Source: Acidobacteriota bacterium
Lineage (GTDB): Bacteria; Acidobacteriota; Terriglobia; Acidiferrales; UBA7541
Direction: 5' to 3'
NCBI GenBank assembly: GCA_003223215.1
Contig: QHYH01000093.1
Location: 78,902-142,901 of the forward strand
DNA: 64,000 nt
Under the pieces are notes generated by a model. The model ran no database searches. It was not told the DNA's origin and saw only the letters and a list, made by a program, of their open reading frames with translations. Positions within the stretch are counted from its first letter, which is position 1. Every line of letters begins with the position of its first letter. Positions 17,758 through 26,324 of the stretch are shown here, piece by piece. The position numbers and the translations under genes are program-made.

Positions 17758-18015
17758 ATGGCAAGCGCGCAGCGGGCACCTCGGGACGTGCTTCTCCAGG
17801 CAGACGCTGACTATCGGCGTCTGGCAGAGCAGCACCGGCAGTACGATTTAGAACTTCAACGCATCTCCAAGTCTCCCTACCTCAATGCAGAAGACCTCCT
17901 GGAAGAAATCAAACTGAAAAAGATGAAGCTCCACTGTAAGGATGAAATGGAGCGGATTGCTGCGCGGATTCTGCGGGAGCAGCAGGATCCAAGCAATACC
18001 AGCTTTGCGGCATAG
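17758..18015 (+). CDS. YdcH/DUF465-like small coiled protein
   Basis: The 85-residue product is highly charged and helical. The segment Y-R-R-L-A-E-Q-H-R-Q-Y-D-L-E-L and the L-K-K-M-K-L-H-C-K-D-E-M-E-R-I motif match the YdcH/DUF465 family of short coiled-coil proteins of unknown function. An AGGAGGAA lies just before the ATG. It precedes the phospholipid genes by under 100 bases, so it may be cotranscribed, but no functional link is known. Confidence 0.8.
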   Translation: MASAQRAPRDVLLQADADYRRLAEQHRQYDLELQRISKSPYLNAEDLLEEIKLKKMKLHCKDEMERIAARILREQQDPSNTSFAA

Positions 18016-18093
18016 GAAACTGTCGTAGAATGGCCATGCTTGCTCGCCTCGGCTGAAACGCGAGCGAAAAGGCGGAGGTCTACGCGCGTCAGC

Positions 18094-18780
18094 ATGGTCA
18101 AAGAAGGCTATTACTTTGGGCTGCCGCCGCTCGTAGCCGGTGGCGCCGCTCTCCTGCTTCATTGGTATCTTTCCGCCGCTGTATCGGTGTTCCTTGCTCT
18201 GTTTGTGTTCTCTTTCTTTCGTGATCCGGATCGCGTGATTCCCGCGGAACCTGGCGCGGTCGTGTCGCCCGCCGACGGCCGAGTGGTGGTTGTAACGGAA
18301 GAGGAAAACGCCGGGCGCCCCGGCCAGCGCCTGAGCGTTTTCCTGGCGATCTGGAACGTGCACGTGAACCGCGCCCCTGCCTCCGGAACGATAACGAACC
18401 TGGATTACCGCCCGGGGAAATTTCTCGCCGCAATGCGCGAACGGGCCTCGCTCGAAAATGAACAGAACGTGTTTACGCTTTCGACCGAAGCTGGCGAAAT
18501 GGTATTCAAGCAGATTGCCGGACTCATTGCGCGGCGAGTAGTCTCTTGGAAGAGGCCGGGCGAACCAGTCCTTCGCGGAGAGCGCATCGGGCTGGTGCGC
18601 TTCGGCTCCCGTGTGGATGTTTGGCTGCCTAAGGGGGCGGAGATACTAGTGAAGACAGGAGAGCATGTGAAGGGCGGCTCCAGCCTGATTGCCAGGTGGC
18701 CAGCGAAGCGTACTTCGAATCGGTCGGAGGGGAAGGGTGCGGCGGAAGCAAATCTGGCGGCGACGGGGAAGCCGTCGTGA
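18094..18780 (+). CDS. psd: Phosphatidylserine decarboxylase, short (archaetidylserine-type) form
   Basis: The 228-residue product has two adjacent hydrophobic segments near residues 6-42, then the F-F-R-D-P-D-R and S-P-A-D-G-R-V motifs of the family. Self-cleavage to give the pyruvoyl group should occur at G171-S172 in R-F-G-S-R-V-D-V. The enzyme makes phosphatidylethanolamine from phosphatidylserine at the inner membrane. The ATG at 18094 begins where family members start; a TTG at 18040, eight bases after a TAGAAT hexamer, would add 18 residues and remains possible. pssA follows, giving the two consecutive steps of the pathway. Confidence 0.9.
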   Translation: MVKEGYYFGLPPLVAGGAALLLHWYLSAAVSVFLALFVFSFFRDPDRVIPAEPGAVVSPADGRVVVVTEEENAGRPGQRLSVFLAIWNVHVNRAPASGTITNLDYRPGKFLAAMRERASLENEQNVFTLSTEAGEMVFKQIAGLIARRVVSWKRPGEPVLRGERIGLVRFGSRVDVWLPKGAEILVKTGEHVKGGSSLIARWPAKRTSNRSEGKGAAEANLAATGKPS

Positions 18781-18856
18781 CCGTGCTCGCGAGCAATCCG
18801 CTGCCGACCTTGCGCAAGGAACTGTCGCGCCCGGCGCTTCGACCGAGGAGCAAGCC

Positions 18857-19693
18857 ATGATTCCCACCGCGGCGCCCGACCAACACGAGATTCCCTTCAC
18901 CGAGCGGCGGTTTCGCCGCCAAAGGTTTCGCCGGCGCGGCATCTTTCTCCTGCCGAGCTTATTCACGGTTGGAAATCTTCTTTGCGGCTGGTATGCGTCG
19001 GCTGTCGCACTGACCGGCAACGGAGACGATCTGGACCGCGCAGCGAAAGCCATTGGCTTGGCGATCCTGTTCGATTCGCTGGACGGGCGGTTGGCCCGCT
19101 TACTGAAAGCAAATACCGATTTTGGCGTTCAGTTCGACTCGCTCGCCGATGTCGTCAGCTTCGGAATTGCGCCGGCCTTGCTTTCCTACGCCTGGGGCGT
19201 CCAGTACCTGCCGGGGTTTGGACATTCTGCGCTCATTCAACAGATCGGACATTTCGGGTGGTGGTTCTGCTTCGCGTTTGTTGTCTGTTGCGCCTGGCGG
19301 CTCGCGCGTTTCAACGTGCAGGGCATGGCTCCGGGAGGCTCGAAGTATTTCATTGGAATGCCCACTCCCGCCGCGGCGGGAGTGATTGCAGCAACGGTCC
19401 ACGCCTTTCCGGCACCACTGCAGGATGACAGGTGGTCCATCGTGTGGATCTGTATCACGCTGGCTTTGGCCGCGCTTATGACCAGCACCATTCGGTTTTA
19501 CAGTTTCAAAGACATCCCCTGGACGCGTAAGCAGCCGTCCCTTGCCGTGGTCCTCCTGGCGCTGCTCTGCGCGGCGATCTGGAGGTGGTCGGAGTCGGTT
19601 TTGTTTCTGATAGCGTCCTCCTATGCGATTGTTGGGGTCATCTTGCATGTCCTTCGTTTTGCACGGCACCGGCTGGCTTCGCGGACGGTGTGA
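18857..19693 (+). CDS. pssA: CDP-diacylglycerol-serine O-phosphatidyltransferase
   Basis: The 278-residue membrane protein has the complete CDP-alcohol phosphotransferase motif: D76, G77, A80, R81, G90, D94 and D98 in the order D-G-x2-A-R-x8-G-x3-D-x3-D. Several hydrophobic helices follow. It makes phosphatidylserine, the substrate of the preceding psd product. The basic N-terminal 28 residues precede the first helix. The ATG at 18857 is preferred over an earlier in-frame start because the extra residues are low-complexity arginine-rich sequence overlapping psd. Confidence 0.93.
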   Translation: MIPTAAPDQHEIPFTERRFRRQRFRRRGIFLLPSLFTVGNLLCGWYASAVALTGNGDDLDRAAKAIGLAILFDSLDGRLARLLKANTDFGVQFDSLADVVSFGIAPALLSYAWGVQYLPGFGHSALIQQIGHFGWWFCFAFVVCCAWRLARFNVQGMAPGGSKYFIGMPTPAAAGVIAATVHAFPAPLQDDRWSIVWICITLALAALMTSTIRFYSFKDIPWTRKQPSLAVVLLALLCAAIWRWSESVLFLIASSYAIVGVILHVLRFARHRLASRTV

Positions 19694-19696
19694 TTC

Positions 19697-20725
19697 ATGC
19701 CTTCGATCGAAAGGGAATCTCAACGTATTGTAATTGCCGGTGCGTCTTCGCTGGTCGGCGCGGAGTTGAAGACGCTGCTCGAAGAGGGTCAGTTTTCCGG
19801 CTGGGATTTGCGGTTATTGGATGAGGAAGCGGCGGCGGGAACGCTGACCGAAGCAGGCGGAGAACCCGTTGTGATCCAGCCCGTGGACGAGGGCAGTTTC
19901 GAACGCGCGCGCTTCGTTTTCTTCACCGGGTCTCCTCAATTTGTTGAGACCAACCTCGCTGCTGCACTCGCGGCTGGGGCGGTGGCCATCGACTTTACGG
20001 GCAAAATCTCAACGAAAGACCAGCCCTCTAGCCCCTGGTTTCCCAAGCTTGATGAGTTTTGGAGCACTCCAATTGGTCCAAAAGTTCAACCAAACGGCAC
20101 GCACTTCTGGATTCCTTCGGCTGCTGCCGTTGCCGCCACTTCGCTCTCCTTCGGGCTGAGACCGGTTGGACTGAAGAGACTGAGCATTACTTTCCTTCGG
20201 CCGGTCTCCGAAGCGGGAAGGGAGGGAATCGAAGAACTCGAGAGCCAGACCGGTCGGTTGCTCTCCTTGCAATCTGTCGGGAAGCCGGTTTTCGACACCC
20301 AGGTTGCCTTCAACCTGTTGGAGCGATATGGGCCTGCGAGCCGGCAGAACCTCGCTGCGGTCGGCAAAGCTCTTCGTGAAGAGATCACTGCGTGCGTCTC
20401 GAATCAGAGAGCGGTACTGCCGGCCCTGCAGGTGCTTCACGCGCCAACGTTTTACGGGGTGATGTTTTCTGCCTGTGCGGAACTGGATCCTGGGGTAGCG
20501 GATAAGGAATCGGTCAGCAACGCGTGTCGGGAAGCTGGGTTTTCCGTGGTAAGAGACGAGGACTGCACCCCAAGCAACGTCAGCGCTGCGGGGGAAAATA
20601 CCATCCAGCTTGGCCTTCCGCAATCGGACCCAACGGTCCACGGAACATGGTGGTTTTGGGGAGCGGCAGACAATGTTCGATTACCCGCATGGAATGCCGT
20701 GAGGCTGGCGGAGAAGCTCTTGTGA
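19697..20725 (+). CDS. Aspartate-semialdehyde-dehydrogenase-like protein lacking the catalytic cysteine
   Basis: The 342-residue protein has the Asd/ArgC layout: a dinucleotide loop G-A-S-S-L-V-G at 15-21, and a C-terminal dimerisation domain with H-A-P-T-F-Y-G where Asd has the conserved H/P-F-Y-G-H segment. Where active enzymes have N-C-S/T, this one reads I-P-S-A-A-A-V at 139-145, so the nucleophilic cysteine is replaced by alanine, and the histidine after F-Y-G is also missing. A true semialdehyde dehydrogenase is therefore unlikely. The start codon lies four bases after the pssA stop, and the stop overlaps the lptE start, which places it in an envelope operon. Its function is unknown. 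Confidence 0.82.
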   Translation: MPSIERESQRIVIAGASSLVGAELKTLLEEGQFSGWDLRLLDEEAAAGTLTEAGGEPVVIQPVDEGSFERARFVFFTGSPQFVETNLAAALAAGAVAIDFTGKISTKDQPSSPWFPKLDEFWSTPIGPKVQPNGTHFWIPSAAAVAATSLSFGLRPVGLKRLSITFLRPVSEAGREGIEELESQTGRLLSLQSVGKPVFDTQVAFNLLERYGPASRQNLAAVGKALREEITACVSNQRAVLPALQVLHAPTFYGVMFSACAELDPGVADKESVSNACREAGFSVVRDEDCTPSNVSAAGENTIQLGLPQSDPTVHGTWWFWGAADNVRLPAWNAVRLAEKLL

Positions 20726-21246
20726 GGATCGGACGAACCGCCTTTGCGGTTGTGGCGGCAAGCGCACTCCTTGCCGGCTGCGGCTACCGCGTTGCGGGGC
20801 GCAGTGATGGGCTGCCGAAAAGCATTCACGTGATTGCCGTGCCGGCGCTGGAAAATAAGACCACAAGTTACAGGATCGAGCAGAGATTGACAGCGGCGAC
20901 GGTGCACGAGTTTTTGGCGAAGACGCCCTATCGCGTGGTGTCCGACCCGGCTACGAGCGACGCGGTGCTGCGCGGGAAAGTGCTCAGTCTGGAGGCGGTC
21001 CCACTGCTGTTTGACACCACCACGGGGCGGGCCACGACGATGCTGGTGACGGTGAAGTGCGAGGTCAACTTGGAGGACCGCGAGACAGGAAGACTGCTCT
21101 ATCACACGGACAACTTTCTGTTTCGCAACCAATACGAGATTTCGACCGATGTGAAAAGCTTCTTCGAAGAGCAGGATCCGGCTCTCGACCGGCTGGCGCA
21201 GGATTTTGCCGCGCGGCTGGTGGCAGTGGTGACGGAGAACTACTAG
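20722..21246 (+). CDS. lptE: LPS-assembly lipoprotein LptE
   Basis: The 174-residue protein starts at a GTG overlapping the preceding stop (GTGA). The signal peptide ends in L-L-A-G-C with the lipidated cysteine at C20, immediately followed by G-Y-R-V-A-G, as in LptE proteins. The rest matches the LptE fold (P-A-L-E-N-K-T, then Y-R-I-E-Q-R-L-T-A-A). LptE plugs LptD in the outer membrane during lipopolysaccharide insertion. An earlier in-frame start inside the upstream gene would put a hydrophilic tail before the signal and is rejected. holA follows, as in many diderms. Confidence 0.9.
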   Translation: MRIGRTAFAVVAASALLAGCGYRVAGRSDGLPKSIHVIAVPALENKTTSYRIEQRLTAATVHEFLAKTPYRVVSDPATSDAVLRGKVLSLEAVPLLFDTTTGRATTMLVTVKCEVNLEDRETGRLLYHTDNFLFRNQYEISTDVKSFFEEQDPALDRLAQDFAARLVAVVTENY

Positions 21247-21404
21247 AAAGGGCTAAAAAGCGGCTCCAGCCTTTCGAATGATTTGCCCTGCCAGCACCGC
21301 TCCGGACGAGCGGAGAAAAGGGAAGCCTCGAGCCAACTTAAAGTATTACTTGAAGGAGCTCCAAGCGTTGATCGGTTGCGATTTGGCCGGAGAGGCAAGG
21401 CTAA

Positions 21405-22460
21405 ATGACGCGCATTTCGGCGAATGAACTGCTGTCGCGGCTGGAGAAGGGGAAGGCCATCCCTGCCATTTTGCTGCTGGGAGAAGAGCCTTATTTGCGG
21501 GACCGTTGCCGGGCGCTGCTGATGGAGAGATACGTGCCGGATGCGGCGCGGCCCTGGGCCGTGTCGCGATATTCGGCGGACCGCAGAGAGACGCAAGCGG
21601 CGCTCGAACAGGCGCAAACCATGGCCATGCTTTCCCCGGTACAATTGGTTTTCCTCGAGGACGCCGAGGCCATCGAAAGCCTCGGCGAGAAAAGCCGCGA
21701 TGATGCCGTCGAGCTTCTTGCCGCTTACCTGAATGATCCGGCGCCATTCACCGTGCTGGTGATCGAAGCCCTGCGATTGGATCAGAGAATGAAGTGGGGA
21801 AAGTTGCTGACAGAGAAAGCGCTGGTGGTAGAGTGCGGGCTGGGCGAAAACCTCGACGAGCGCCAGGCCGCCGCGGTGGCGCTGGCTGGCGCGATGGGTA
21901 AAGAGCAGGGCGTCGCCTTCGAACCTGGAGCGGCCGAAGACTTGGCGGAGTTCGTGGCCGCGGATTTAATGCGGCTCAGGACGGAAATCGGCAAGCTCGG
22001 AACGTTTGCGGCGGGGAGAAAACAGATTCGACGCGAAGACGTCCGCGCTCTGGTGGTTTCGGAAAAAACGACTACGGTTTGGGAACTGGCAGCCATGCTG
22101 GCCTCGCGCCAGGGAAAGAAAGCTCTCGAGTTTCTGGACCGTCTGTTGCGCGAAGGCGAAGAGCCGCTGCAAATGCTGGGCGCGATGACTTGGATGTACC
22201 GCAAGCTGATCGAAGCCAGCGAGCTACGCGGCGTCACGAACGGCTGGGGGGCGGCGCGAGCGCTCGCGATGCGCCCGGAGCAGGCGCAATTGGCGCTCGA
22301 GAGCGCAAGAAAAATTCCGAAAGCGCATTTGCTCGCGGGATTAGCCGCGTTGCAGCGAGCCGATGAACGGCTGAAAGGTGGCAGGGAAGACGCCCGCGCC
22401 GTGATGGAGTTTTTGATCGCGGAATTAACTGGCGGAGAAGCCTTGGCGGCACGCCGTTAG
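21405..22460 (+). CDS. holA: DNA polymerase III subunit delta
   Basis: The 351-residue product has the HolA features: L-L-L-G-E-E-P-Y-L-R-D near residue 22, a middle helical region with L-R-T-E-I-G-K-L near 190, and a C-terminal clamp-loader collar domain. Delta opens the sliding clamp as part of the clamp-loader complex. The classical Walker A lysine is absent, as expected for delta. It starts at an ATG about 158 bases after lptE, and a hairpin at 22474-22492 follows its stop. Confidence 0.92.
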   Translation: MTRISANELLSRLEKGKAIPAILLLGEEPYLRDRCRALLMERYVPDAARPWAVSRYSADRRETQAALEQAQTMAMLSPVQLVFLEDAEAIESLGEKSRDDAVELLAAYLNDPAPFTVLVIEALRLDQRMKWGKLLTEKALVVECGLGENLDERQAAAVALAGAMGKEQGVAFEPGAAEDLAEFVAADLMRLRTEIGKLGTFAAGRKQIRREDVRALVVSEKTTTVWELAAMLASRQGKKALEFLDRLLREGEEPLQMLGAMTWMYRKLIEASELRGVTNGWGAARALAMRPEQAQLALESARKIPKAHLLAGLAALQRADERLKGGREDARAVMEFLIAELTGGEALAARR

Positions 22461-22473
22461 AGGATTTCCGCTG

Positions 22474-22492
22474 ACCGGCGCATTCCGCCGGT
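22474..22492. terminator. Hairpin between convergent genes
   Basis: ACCGGCG and CGCCGGT pair perfectly over seven bases around a five-base loop between the convergent holA and YciI-like genes. It lacks a T-run in either direction, so termination is only inferred from position. Confidence 0.4.
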
Positions 22493-22500
22493 TGGTGATA

Positions 22501-23121
22501 CTAGGTGTGGTCCGAGAGTGTGATCTCGGAGTGGCGCACGCGGCGGTCGAAGTCAGTCAGCAGCGCGGCGGCTTCGGGAGCGACGACCGCGGCTTCCAGG
22601 TCAGGGCCGGCGAAGGCGCGGATGGCATCGAGCGAGCGCCAGCTGGTCTCGACGAAAATCTCCACTGCATTGCCCGTCTGACGAGTAGAAACAGTAGCTC
22701 CCAGAAAACCGGCGACGCGGCGTAGTTCCGGAAGCACGCTCTTCGAAAAATGCTCGAGATACTTCGGCAACTGCGCCTCCGTGGTGCGCGCCGACCAGTG
22801 GCGGAGGATGGCGCCGGATGCCCTGGCAGCGGGGGAGCGTTGTTCGTTGCCAACGACGACTTTCCAGGGGCGCACTTCCCACTTTTTGACCAGACCACTC
22901 ACGACGTAAGGATCTTTCCGGGCGAATTCTTCAACCTTGCTCCGGTCATCGACTCGAAATACCAGCAAAGCACGGTCGACGGGATCATCGAACGCGCCCG
23001 CGAGCAGCAATTCCCCGCGCTCGCGGACTTCTCTGGCCATAAGCAAATGCATTTCGCGGAATTCCGCGCGCCGGGCCACATAGTCATCCACGGTGTCATA
23101 GAACAATGCGTAGTAGCTCAT
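22501..23121 (-). CDS. YciI-ABM two-domain protein
   Basis: The 206-residue protein joins two ferredoxin-like barrels. Residues 1-95 resemble YciI (Y-Y-A-L-F-Y-D-T, R-E-M-H-L, G-A-F-D-D-P and the D-P-Y-V-V-S-G-L segment), and residues 105-200 resemble the antibiotic-biosynthesis-monooxygenase fold (W-S-A-R-T-T-E and F-L-G-A-T-V). No cofactor site is visible and the substrate is unknown. The ATG at 23121 is chosen because similarity starts there; upstream sequence in frame is low-complexity. It lies downstream of rpsT on the same strand. Confidence 0.75.
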   Translation of the reverse strand: MSYYALFYDTVDDYVARRAEFREMHLLMAREVRERGELLLAGAFDDPVDRALLVFRVDDRSKVEEFARKDPYVVSGLVKKWEVRPWKVVVGNEQRSPAARASGAILRHWSARTTEAQLPKYLEHFSKSVLPELRRVAGFLGATVSTRQTGNAVEIFVETSWRSLDAIRAFAGPDLEAAVVAPEAAALLTDFDRRVRHSEITLSDHT

Positions 23122-23280
23122 ATCCGGCTCCGCTACAACGAGTGAACCAGCCAATTGTAAGGGCAATCCCTTGTGATTTGGTCTTTTCGAGAAAAATAGA
23201 AAGACGCGGCTGCTCGAGCTTCTCGACTCTGAGGAGGGAAGAGCGGTCTGAAAGCGGAGACGGAAAACCTGCAAACGGCC

Positions 23281-23586
23281 TTACTTCGCCGCCTTGGCCT
23301 TAACGGCGTTGTAAGCAAGGGTTAAACGCGACTTGTAGCGGTTGCCGGTATTTTCGTGCAGCACGCCCTTGGTAATGGCCTGGTCGATGGCAGACATGGT
23401 GGGGTAGAGCAGATTGCCCGCCGCGGTGGGGTCACCCGCGGTGAGAGCGGTGCGAAAGCGGCGCATCATGGTGCGGACGCGTGTGCGGTTGATGCGGTTG
23501 ACTTGGGCCCGTTGACGAGCTTGCGCCGCGCGCTTCAAAACCGACTTTTTCTTCTTCTTGACTTTGGTAGGCTGTCCCTGGGCCAT
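23281..23586 (-). CDS. rpsT: 30S ribosomal protein bS20
   Basis: The 101-residue basic protein is S20: a lysine-rich N-terminus (K-K-K-K-K-S-V-L-K-R), an N-R-I-N-R-T-R-V-R-T helix and the C-terminal Y-K-S-R-L-T motif. It binds 16S rRNA early in small-subunit assembly. An AAGGAG precedes the ATG. A candidate sigma-70 promoter lies 35-63 bases upstream. Confidence 0.95.
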   Translation of the reverse strand: MAQGQPTKVKKKKKSVLKRAAQARQRAQVNRINRTRVRTMMRRFRTALTAGDPTAAGNLLYPTMSAIDQAITKGVLHENTGNRYKSRLTLAYNAVKAKAAK

Positions 23587-24016
23587 CTATTGCTCCTTGG
23601 GCGTATTATCCAAGTTTCTAACGTTAAACGAGGCTTCTAGCTTTGTCAAACGCGGGAAAAGTCGGTCGCACAGCGGTCAAACCGGTGCTCATGGGAATCC
23701 TATCCGGCGTAGGCGGAGCCGTCGCGGGCTTCTCGCCATGAGTATTACTGGTCAGACTCGATTGGCTTGATGGTCCAGGGGGATGTTTGTTTTCCGGCTT
23801 GTCTTCGTGCCAGCGATGGCTTCGGGTCTCTACGGATACAGGTCGTCCTTAACCGGGATGCAAACCCGCGGCGAGGTGCAAAATTCAGACTAACCCACCA
23901 CCCAAAGGTCCACTTGAAGCTGCCACGGAGCAGCAGCCCATCAGGCCCGCCGCCGCGGCTGGCGGGATTGCTGCGGGAAGGACTGGTTCTCCAAGCCGCC
24001 CAAAAAGCACGACGAG
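23587..24016. other. Intergenic region between rpsT and the AAA ATPase gene
   Basis: This 430-base gap separates divergent genes. Apart from the rpsT promoter I see no gene with recognisable similarity, no tRNA and no repeat. The right end holds an open stretch in frame with the ATPase but without a start codon. Confidence 0.45.
23621..23649 (-). promoter_or_regulatory. Candidate sigma-70 promoter of rpsT
   Basis: A perfect TTGACA is followed after 17 bases by TAACGT on the minus strand. The -10 box is weak, but the spacing and the leader of about 28 bases fit. Confidence 0.45.
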
Positions 24017-25480
24017 TTGCGGCTGCTGATCAATTCGCAGCACCCGATCATTACTGTCGAGACGCCGGAAGAGGATCGCGTGGAAGCGCTGCTCCTGGAC
24101 GTCGCCGCGGAGCTGGGTGTTCCGCTCTACGAATGGAGCGTCACGACCGGTCTGGCAAAGGCCCACGGCGCGCCCCTGTACAACACCGACAGTCCGGAGC
24201 AAGGGCTCGCGAACATCGCGCTGATTCAGGGCGACGGGATTTTCTTGTTGAAGGATTTTGCGCGCTACTGCGACAACGACAAGATTTGCCGGAGGCTGCG
24301 CGACCTGGCTGAGAAGTTTCGAACCGGGCGGCGTTCGATTGTGCTGACGGCCGCGAAAATGGAGCTGCCTCCGGACCTGGAAGGCGATGCCATGCCTTTC
24401 CAGTTGGGCCTGCCGGAAGTGGAGGATTTGCTACGCGGAGTGAAGCAGGTGCTCGCGGAGCTAAGCCGTGATCGGCACATTGCTATCGCGCTCGATGTTC
24501 CCGCGATGACGCAACTGGCGCAGAATCTGGTTGGCCTGCCGGAGGAAGAGGCCCTGCGCGCGCTGCGGAAGAGCGTGCTCGAGCGAGGGAAGGCCGATGC
24601 GGGGTTGCTCGATGCGGTGCGGGAAGCGAAGCGCGAAGCACTCAAAACCGAGGGATTGTTCGAAACGGTGCGGCGAGACGCGTCATTTATGGACGTGGCG
24701 GGGTTGCGGCACCTCCGTGACCGGATTGCGAAGAGAAAGAATGCCTTGACTCCCGAAGGGCGGCGGTTCGGGCTGGTGCCGCCAAAGGGCGTGCTTATCA
24801 CTGGGGTGCAGGGTTGCGGGAAGAGCCTGGCCGCCCGCGCGGTCGCGGGCGAGTGGGGATTCGAATTGGGGAGGCTGGACGCGGGCGCCCTCTACGACAA
24901 ATACGTCGGCGAGAGCGAGCGGCGGCTGCACAAAGCGCTGGAATTGGCGCAGAAACTCGCTCCGCTGGTGTTGTGGATCGACGAAATTGAAAAGGCGTTT
25001 GCCTCGGCCGGCTCGAGCGGCGACGCCGACGCCGGTTTGTCGCAGCGGCTGCTTGCCACACTCCTGACCTGGATGCAAGACCGCGAGGGTGGTGTGTTCC
25101 TGGCGGCAACTTCGAACAACATCACCGTGCTGCCGCCGGAGATGCTGCGCAAAGGGCGATTTGATGAGATTTTTTTCGTAGATTTGCCGAATAGGGAAGT
25201 GCGCGCGGCGTTGTTTGCCCTGCACTTGAAAAAGCGCGGCCGGGACGCGGCAGGATTCGACCTGGCGAAATTAGCCCTCGCGAGCGAAGGCTTCTCCGGC
25301 ACGGAAATCGAACAACTCATCGTTGCCGGACTGTACACGGCGTTCAACGCCAAGCAGCAATTGACCACCGACGTCCTGCTCGCAGAGATTCAGAGCACGC
25401 AGCCGCTCAGCGTGACACGCGCGGAAGAGGTGCAGTCCATCCGCGAATGGGCCAAGACCCGCGCCGTGCCCGCGGATTAA
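24017..25480 (+). CDS. Ycf46-like AAA ATPase
   Basis: The 487-residue protein has an N-terminal domain of about 230 residues (L-I-N-S-Q-H-P-I-I-T-V-E-T-P-E-E-D) and one AAA module: Walker A G-V-Q-G-C-G-K-S with K269, Walker B L-W-I-D-E-I-E around D322, and second-region-of-homology arginines in L-R-K-G-R-F-D-E. This is the architecture of Ycf46/YcaJ-like ATPases, linked in cyanobacteria to inorganic carbon use; the role here is unknown. The only possible start is a TTG at 24017, because an in-frame stop lies at 23915 with no start codon between. Confidence 0.82.
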   Translation: MRLLINSQHPIITVETPEEDRVEALLLDVAAELGVPLYEWSVTTGLAKAHGAPLYNTDSPEQGLANIALIQGDGIFLLKDFARYCDNDKICRRLRDLAEKFRTGRRSIVLTAAKMELPPDLEGDAMPFQLGLPEVEDLLRGVKQVLAELSRDRHIAIALDVPAMTQLAQNLVGLPEEEALRALRKSVLERGKADAGLLDAVREAKREALKTEGLFETVRRDASFMDVAGLRHLRDRIAKRKNALTPEGRRFGLVPPKGVLITGVQGCGKSLAARAVAGEWGFELGRLDAGALYDKYVGESERRLHKALELAQKLAPLVLWIDEIEKAFASAGSSGDADAGLSQRLLATLLTWMQDREGGVFLAATSNNITVLPPEMLRKGRFDEIFFVDLPNREVRAALFALHLKKRGRDAAGFDLAKLALASEGFSGTEIEQLIVAGLYTAFNAKQQLTTDVLLAEIQSTQPLSVTRAEEVQSIREWAKTRAVPAD

Positions 25481-26052
25481 GCGTCCCTAGACAGGGTCCT
25501 GCGAAGAAACGTGTTGGCCTGTTCGAAGCGCCGTGCCATCCTGTCTCCATCGCACGCCCGTTCCAGAAACGTTTCCGCATCCCACTCGCTCCGTTGGACG
25601 CCGAAAAAGTCTCCGCCGTAGATGTGAATCGCGCCCGTCAGGCGCCCGATGGGGTTGGTCACGGAATGGATGATGTCTTCTCCCAGCTCGACCGTGTCTT
25701 TTTCACAAAGGGCCTTTGCTCCCGCGGCTTCAAGCCTCCGGCTGCTGTCGGCAGGCAAGCGTCGCCAGAAAATATTGTCTTCGCGGCCGGAGTAGATTCC
25801 AATCACGGCCCACATCTTGTGATTGTGCGGCAGCAAGGTCATCCAAGGCGCCCAGATCACGTTCAGGATGGTGAGATCGCTTCCCTGGTAGAGTTTCTGC
25901 ATCTCCGCGCGCTTGGGCTCACCGAGCGCGGAAACCAGGGAAGCGCGATCGGAAAGCGACCGCGCTAAAATCTCGCTGATAGGCGCCTGGGGAGCATTTT
26001 CCCGGACTGCCTTTCGGCAGTCTGAGACGAGCTGATCGAGGTCAAACTTCAT
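25477..26052 (-). CDS. Cupin protein of the cysteine-dioxygenase-like group
   Basis: The 191-residue protein has a single cupin with likely metal ligands H76 and H78 (L-P-H-N-H-K-M-W) and H129 (G-E-D-I-I-H-S-V), and the intervening G-I-Y-S-G-R-E-D-N-I-F. This pattern is seen in predicted metal-dependent enzymes related to cysteine dioxygenase. The substrate is not known. It overlaps the ATPase gene end by four bases on the opposite strand. The start at 26052 is preferred to one 33 codons upstream because the family begins near M-K-F-D-L-D-Q. Confidence 0.75.
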   Translation of the reverse strand: MKFDLDQLVSDCRKAVRENAPQAPISEILARSLSDRASLVSALGEPKRAEMQKLYQGSDLTILNVIWAPWMTLLPHNHKMWAVIGIYSGREDNIFWRRLPADSSRRLEAAGAKALCEKDTVELGEDIIHSVTNPIGRLTGAIHIYGGDFFGVQRSEWDAETFLERACDGDRMARRFEQANTFLRRTLSRDA

Positions 26053-26157
26053 CGCCGGCCCCCGCGAAGCCAGGGTGAGATGCAAGGTATTGTACCCCCG
26101 TTTCTTACCGACCATTCCGCAGTACGCGCGTCTCCGGACCAAGGTCGTCACCCACGG

Positions 26158-26189
26158 TCAGGAAGTCAGGAAGTCAGGAACTCAGGAAC
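26158..26189. repeat. Tandem 8-base repeat, four copies
   Basis: Two copies of TCAGGAAG are followed directly by two of TCAGGAAC in the gap between the cupin gene and phoH. It is a short simple repeat with no obvious role. Confidence 0.85.
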
Positions 26190-26324
26190 TCGTAGCTTGA
26201 CCCGAGCCCAGTGCTGCGCTAGGGTGTAAAGAGTTTCTCCTAGGCGGCGCCAAGCCCCCTATGTGTAGCGAGGAGGAATCCCACGAGCAAGCCGGTTCCG
26301 GTAAGCCGAGAACCTTCCAATTGG

